The position numbers and the translations under genes were made by a program. From assembly GCF_003711515.1 (NCBI RefSeq), contig NW_021167080.1:1943394-2007393 (forward strand): a stretch of DNA of 64,000 nucleotides, given 5' to 3'. The DNA comes from Sodiomyces alkalinus F11 (Eukaryota > Ascomycota > Sordariomycetes > Glomerellales > Plectosphaerellaceae). The notes beneath the pieces were generated by a model, which worked only from the letters and a program-made list of their open reading frames with translations, was not told the origin of the DNA and made no database searches. Of this stretch, positions 59,052 to 64,000 are shown piece by piece. The first letter of the stretch is position 1, and each line of letters begins with the position of its first letter.

Positions 59052-61275
59052 GGTGGGCAGTGTCCTTTCAACGGTGGATGAGGCGGGTGGGAGGGACGGT
59101 GTCGGAGGGGAGGTTAGGTCGAAGGAACGAAGAAGAGCATCGATGAGACCGAGAATGAGAGGTCCCGTGTAATAGATTATATATGAATATAATAACGTGA
59201 CCAAAGACAACGAGACTGGTGTGGAGAAGCGTCCTGACGATGTCGATATTTAAATTTCTATGACAAGAATAGAATTAATGGCGGTGGGATGGTGGGAAGG
59301 GGAGAGGGATCAGGGATATGCCTCGGATATTCAGAAGCGACGCGAAGAAGAGCAAGCTAAGCACTATACCACCATTAATAAGACCATGATTTAAATACCG
59401 ACTAATATGTAATAAGTACAGGCGTAAGTAACCAGGGCCCAGGAAAAAGAATTGAGTCTAAATATTCCCATGACTAGTGAGTGACATACCAGAAGAGAGA
59501 ATAGCAAGGACTGAACTGTTGGAACTGGTCACGGCGATCTCGAATCTCGTGAATCCAATGAAAAGGTTTTTTTCCTTTCCCTTTTTTTTTTTTTCTTTTT
59601 TTGCTTCCCGGCATTTCGAATTCTTTCGATTCGGGGAGTGCACTAAAAGTCCGATGTCGAGATGCTCTTTACCAGATGAGGAAGCCAAGACGCATTGCGT
59701 ACAGGAGACTTACGGGTCGCCCCGAGCCATTACGTACTAAATGCGAACTGGTGGTGGTTCCTGTTTGTCCTGGCTTCCTGACGGCGTCAATTCTGGCCTA
59801 CTTTTACGTGTAGGATGTGTGTGGGTGGTCAGGACTCAGTCCGGGACCATGAATGGTTCATGTCAGCAACCAAAACCCGGCTATCGGGTCCGTTGCAGAT
59901 CCGGATGAGTACCGAATGCACGGGGTACCAAGATATTGCTTGATCTGGGATGGTAATAAAAGAGCAAAGACGTAAAGATCGACGGCAGGCAATAGTTGTT
60001 CCCAAACTTTTATAAACTGTCAGGACTTGGCTCATAAATTATAAATTTCCCGTATTTCCACGGTGTCCGCGGGGTCCGTTTCATGGGGATTGAAGTATAT
60101 ATTCGGCCGGACCCGGCGCCGGTCGGTGTCCGTTGACGACCGGCCGTCCGGGGCTCCGTACCCCGATTTGTCACTTTGTACAGACACAAGTCACCACTAC
60201 CTATATCGTATATGAGAAACCCCCACCGCCACCCTACACGTACTCCGTACATTCGCTGCATTGACTCGTCGTGGGATTCTGCTTTTTGAGAAAGCATGGT
60301 TCTGAACTTCTGGGCGACGGGAATAACATAAAGTCCAGTCTTGCCACCTGCCCAACATTGCATCTTAGTAGTTTACTAGTTTAGCTGACCCAACCCCGAT
60401 TCCAAAAGTTGGAGCTTGCATTGATAAGCCCGGACACATATTTGGTCCCTTCGAGCAGGTCAGTCCGTCTCTTAGTGGTGTATTTCCCGGTTCCGTAGCC
60501 CCCTTTAGCCACGTGCGAGCCATCGGGCTTATGCAGATCCGAGATGGCACCTTGCCGGCCGAGTGTAACTGTGCAGATGCAGATTGATACATGTAACCAA
60601 TGCAACAACATATTACGAGGCATCGAACGTATCGTACATACTTAAATATATCACTGTACCATATACAGTTGTCAGTAACGAACCGCCTGTCTCTGGGAAG
60701 CCGGGGACTTATCATCACTCAAGCCTTCTTCTTCCAATTTCCACCTTCCAATCTCTAGACTCTCTCGGCTACATTTATTATGCTGCTCGTTTTGGCATCA
60801 TCCCCCAATTTCCCGTTGCCAACCCGCAGCTCCGAAAAGTGCATCGGCATAAGATTCTTTTCATTGGCGGGATCTCATGAGAACTGCAGATGGTGATCCT
60901 TGGCCTGCTTGGGGAGATAAGCGGAGGGGAGAGAACCCCCACATCCACGCTTCCATAGGCACCCAACTTTCATAGAGGCACACTAGTTGCAGCTTTCTCG
61001 CAAGACGATCCTCCGTGGGCCCCCTTTGGGTGCGCAGCCCCATCCCCCGGGGTACTCCAAACCCAACGACCGGCAAGAGAACCTCCACCCACGAGACTGT
61101 TATAGTAAACCCTTGTGATCGAAAACTTGAAATCGGTTCCAAGTTAAGGATATATATTTCAGGGCTAGATTCCCGCACTCAGGAGATCCTCTCTCGTCCC
61201 GAGATAACCAGACCTTCTTTTCCGTCTCGCAGTACGATTTGTATATTGTCTGCTTCTTCACAACCTCTATCCAAC
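59052..61275. other. 2.2-kb divergent region, P-type ATPase / AA9
   Basis: Holds both promoters. T-run at 59584-59600 and a TACTCCGTA motif at 60241-60249. Frames are short and unsupported. CT-rich sequence at 60700-60770 and 61180-61270 precedes the AA9 start. Confidence 0.5.
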
Positions 61276-62484
61276 ATGAAGCTTCTCGCCGCTCTTTCGC
61301 TCGCTGCCCTGGCCTCTCGAGTCTCGGCCCATGGTTACGTCGACAACGCCACCATTGGTGGTCAATATTATCAGGTTCGAGCACACCATGCCTATTTTGT
61401 CCTTTATTAATCTGTTGATACTATTGCTAACATGATTTGATGTCAACTGTAGTTCTACCAGGTAAAGAGAACTTAGACTAGTCATCTCGTACAACACCAA
61501 TACCGGCATCAACTGACCTATATTGAAAAACGATAGCCCTACCAGGACCCCTGGATGAACCCTGCCGTGAGTTGGTTTCCCTCCAAAGGTCGCTCTTATA
61601 TCTTCTATCATTTTCCTGACATGTCGCTTGTAGCCCCAACGTATCTCCCGCCCCGTCCAAGGGAACGGACCCATCGAGGACCTCACCCTCATCGACCTCC
61701 AGTGCGGCGGCTACACTGCCGGCGGCATCTCAGGTTCCTCTCCCGCGCCACTGCATGCCCCGGCTCCGGCCGGTTCCACTGTGAGCCTCCGCTGGACGCT
61801 TTGGCCCGACTCGCACGTCGGCCCCGTCATCACTTACATGGCCCGCTGCCCCGACACTGGTTGCCACAACTGGATGCCAGGAACGCAGTACGTGAATCCA
61901 ATGTTTCATCTTATCAAAATCTTCTCCTCCGCGAACGTACTACTGACACCATGGCAAGACCTGTCTTCTTCAAGATTCACGAGGAAGGCCGTCAAGGCAC
62001 CTCGAACAACTGGGGTTCCGTGAGTTTCACCCCCATCCAGGACGGGCTTTGAGTTCCTCTTGTTCTCAAAGTGAAAGAGCTTTCGTACACTAACGTGCCG
62101 GCGTCACAACTTACAAGACTCCTCTCATGAGCCCCGGAAACGACTACAAGTACACCATTCCCTCGTGCCTTGCTCCTGGCTACTATCTGGTCCGCCATGA
62201 GACCCTCGCACTTCACGCTTCTTGGTCGTACCCCGGCGTCCAGTTCTATCCCAACTGCCACCAGCTTCAGGTCACAGGGTCGGGTAGAACTATCCCCTCG
62301 AATAACCTCGTCAGCTTTCCGGGGGCCTATTCTCCCAGTGATCCTGGCGTCACTTACAATGCTTATATGCGTGGGTCCCCAAGTTCTATCGCCTTCTCCG
62401 TCTATGGTCCCATTGCTGACTGTCGACCTCTTTAATCCAGCCCAAACATACACTGTTCCTGGACCTCCTGTTTTCAGATGTTAA
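61276..62484 (+). CDS. Lytic polysaccharide monooxygenase, family AA9
   Basis: Seven exons (61276-61374, 61453-61461, 61537-61566, 61634-61887, 61959-62019, 62118-62370, 62441-62484) join to 249 residues. AA9 enzymes are secreted copper enzymes that oxidatively cleave cellulose or related glucans. An 18-residue signal peptide ends at ...SRVSA, leaving His19 (in HGYVDN) as the mature N-terminal His of the copper brace. The second brace His is His107 in WPDSHVGPVITYMARC. The axial Tyr195 and Gln200 lie in GVQFYPNCHQLQV. LVRHETLALH and LVSFPGAYSPSDPGVTYNAY are family hallmarks. There is no cellulose-binding module, and the protein ends at PPVFRC. Exon 2 is only 9 nt (Phe-Tyr-Gln) and exon 3 is 30 nt; both restore the conserved YYQFYQPYQDPW segment. 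The donor after exon 1 (GTTCGA) is weak. Confidence 0.92.
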
Positions 62485-62748
62485 GAATGATTTTGGGGAC
62501 CTCGAGAAACTGCCGAGCGCGCACCCGAGTATATATGAATCATGTCTCCATACTGTGAACACGTAGTCTGGGCTCTGGCGGCACAAACGACTACAGGAAA
62601 TTCAGTCAAATCCCTAATTGACTCCCTTTCTGCCTCGTGAACTGGTGCTATGTGTGAGGACACGTTGGAGATACTCTAAAGGTCGCATCAATGATTCTTT
62701 GCCCCACACTCCTACGAGAGCGCTCCCCGTCTCATAACACTTGAAGCC

Positions 62749-63581
62749 TTAGCAGATATATCCGCCACAAACATTTTGAACCTGCCCCGTGATATAGGAC
62801 GACTCGTCGCACAACAACCAACAAACCGCAGAGGCAATCTCGTCGGGCCTTCCATCGCGCTTAATCTGCTGGATCTCTTCTATGGGTTTCCCACCGCGAT
62901 AGGTCTTGACTTGCTCATACATAGGAGTTGCGATGGTTCCCCTATTCCGAACGGTTGGTTAGCACATCTCTCAGTTCCCAATATTTGGCATCAATCTTCA
63001 GATACATGTACTCACGGTGCAATGCAATTCACCCTGATACTCTTAGTCGGACCAACCTCCGTCGCCGCACACTTAGTTAGTCCGATAACCCCAAACTTGG
63101 AAGCCCCGTACGACGAGTTGCGCGGAATGCCCATCAACCCGGCAATACTCGAAATATTAACAACACTACCACCCTCGTTCATGTTCCTCAGCTCGGCCCT
63201 CATACAGTACATGGTCCCCGTAAGGTTAACGGCCAGGACGCGGTCCCAGTCATCGTCGTCGACTTCTTCGACGGTATCCCGGCCGAACCCCCTCGGCAGG
63301 ATGCCCGCCAGGTTAGCGGCGCCGTCCAGCTTGCCCCACTTATCGACGGTCTCGTTGATCCAAGCCTCGACGGAGGCGCGGCTGGTAACGTCGACGACGC
63401 GGGCCATGACCTGACCGCCGGCCTTTTCGATGTCTGCGGCGGCGGCGAAGAGGGTTTCTTTTTGGACGTCGGCCATGGAGACTTTGGCGCCGCGGGCGGC
63501 GAGCATTTTGGAGGTTTCGAGGCCCATGCCGCCTCCTGCGCCGGTGACGACGACGACTTTGCCTTGGAGGTTGGTTGACAT
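62749..63581 (-). CDS. Short-chain dehydrogenase/reductase
   Basis: Two exons (63581-63016, 62941-62749) give 252 residues, the classical SDR size. A Rossmann fold is visible: VVVVTGAGGGMG (residues 9-20) for the cofactor, MADVQ after beta-2 (Asp favours NAD(H)), DVTSRASV, NLAGIL, and the catalytic set Ser144/145 (VNISSIAG), Tyr158 and Lys162 (YGASK). The intron splits RVNCIAPG, a conserved region after the active site. Exon 2 carries TPMYEQV, the GRPDEIASAVCWLLCDESSY block and GQVQNVCGGYIC. Fungal members of this group often oxidise sugar alcohols or secondary metabolite alcohols; the substrate is unknown. The gene lies tail-to-tail with the AA9 gene, 264 bp apart. The start at 63581 is the first Met with a proper beta-1. 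Confidence 0.9.
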
Positions 63582-64000
63582 ATTTGATGGAATAGAGGTG
63601 AGAGTGTGTATGAAGTGAGTTTTCAAGTTGACTTTTGGTGAGACGGAGACGAGAGAATCATGTAGGATAGGGTTGATATAGCTAAACAGGATCTGATCAT
63701 GAGAGTCAGAGAGTCTTGTTTTGTAACTTGGACTACTTGGACCAGCGACTTGAGAGCCCTTCAGTCGCCCCCTTTTCATACTTCACGAGCTTCCACTATT
63801 CTCGTTGATTTGTTATGGTGAGGCATTGCTCGGCCCGTACTCGACACATCTCGCCTGCATCCACCAGTTGTGTTCCGTCGTCTGCTTACAATGTTTCAGA
63901 CAAAGTCCGGTCAGGCCTTGGCTGTTGTCCTTGTCGGTAATAAAGTCCGAAGGCTTGGAATCACGTAAAGAAGTCAGAGAAAGGAGGGGAAGCTGAAAAG
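63582..64000. other. Upstream region of the SDR gene, right edge
   Basis: Probable SDR promoter. A short frame continuing upstream of the SDR start lacks family support. Nothing else was seen up to the edge. Confidence 0.45.

Noticed and set aside
1..64000. Secondary-metabolite cluster
   Set aside because: A Zn2Cys6 regulator and an SDR are present, but they lie about 36 kb apart and no polyketide synthase, NRPS, terpene synthase or P450 gene was seen.
1..64000. 5S rRNA gene, CRISPR array or complete transposon
   Set aside because: No 5S-like internal promoter sequence, spaced repeats, transposase or reverse-transcriptase motif was seen in any frame.

Overview
The window is nuclear DNA from a filamentous ascomycete (Pezizomycotina, most likely Sordariomycetes). 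The evidence is short GT-AG introns with CTRAC-like branch sites, GC-rich third codon positions, fungal-only families (Zn2Cys6 regulator, TmpA, AA9 polysaccharide monooxygenase, Rxt3, Asp f 4-like secreted protein), tRNA-Pro genes with introns, and multi-kilobase pyrimidine-rich intergenic regions. No bacterial-type operons, CRISPR arrays or complete transposons were seen. Genes were rebuilt by joining open frames across splice sites, so exon limits are predictions without RNA data.

Layout. 0-9.3 kb: the 5' end of a type II membrane protein running off the left edge (-), an Asp f 4-like secreted protein (-), and an ACR3 arsenite exporter (-) lying between two tRNA-Pro(AGG) genes with identical exons. 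9.3-13.4 kb: gene-free DNA with palindromes. 13.4-22.6 kb: TmpA-like membrane oxidoreductase (+), secreted amidohydrolase (-), adenylosuccinate lyase (+, ten exons, two of them 7 nt). 23-26.3 kb: a CxxC-rich unknown protein and a Zn2Cys6 regulator (both -). 28.9-35.8 kb: Rxt3 of the Rpd3L histone deacetylase complex (+), SDH assembly factor 4 (-), and a nucleotidylyltransferase-like gene apparently interrupted by an in-frame TAG (+). 35.8-44.9 kb: about 9 kb without a confident gene, holding a 189-bp MITE-like element. 44.9-55.1 kb: a Ser/Pro-rich unknown protein (+), Mediator subunit 18 (-), a decayed APH-fold kinase (+), polynucleotide kinase/phosphatase (+). 55.3-64 kb: a type IID (ENA-like) cation P-type ATPase (-), an AA9 LPMO (+, with a 9-nt exon), and an SDR oxidoreductase (-).

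The genes form no single pathway or obvious biosynthetic cluster. Housekeeping genes (ADE13, MED18, PNK, SDHAF4, RXT3) alternate with environment-facing ones: arsenite and sodium export, lignocellulose oxidation, secreted hydrolase and secreted surface protein. Most neighbours are divergent or convergent. The features most worth follow-up are the microexons, the MITE-like element, a dispersed 9-bp motif (TACGRAGTA), two recently disabled genes, and the tRNA/palindrome arrangement around ACR3. I found no strong candidate for an entirely new multi-gene system.
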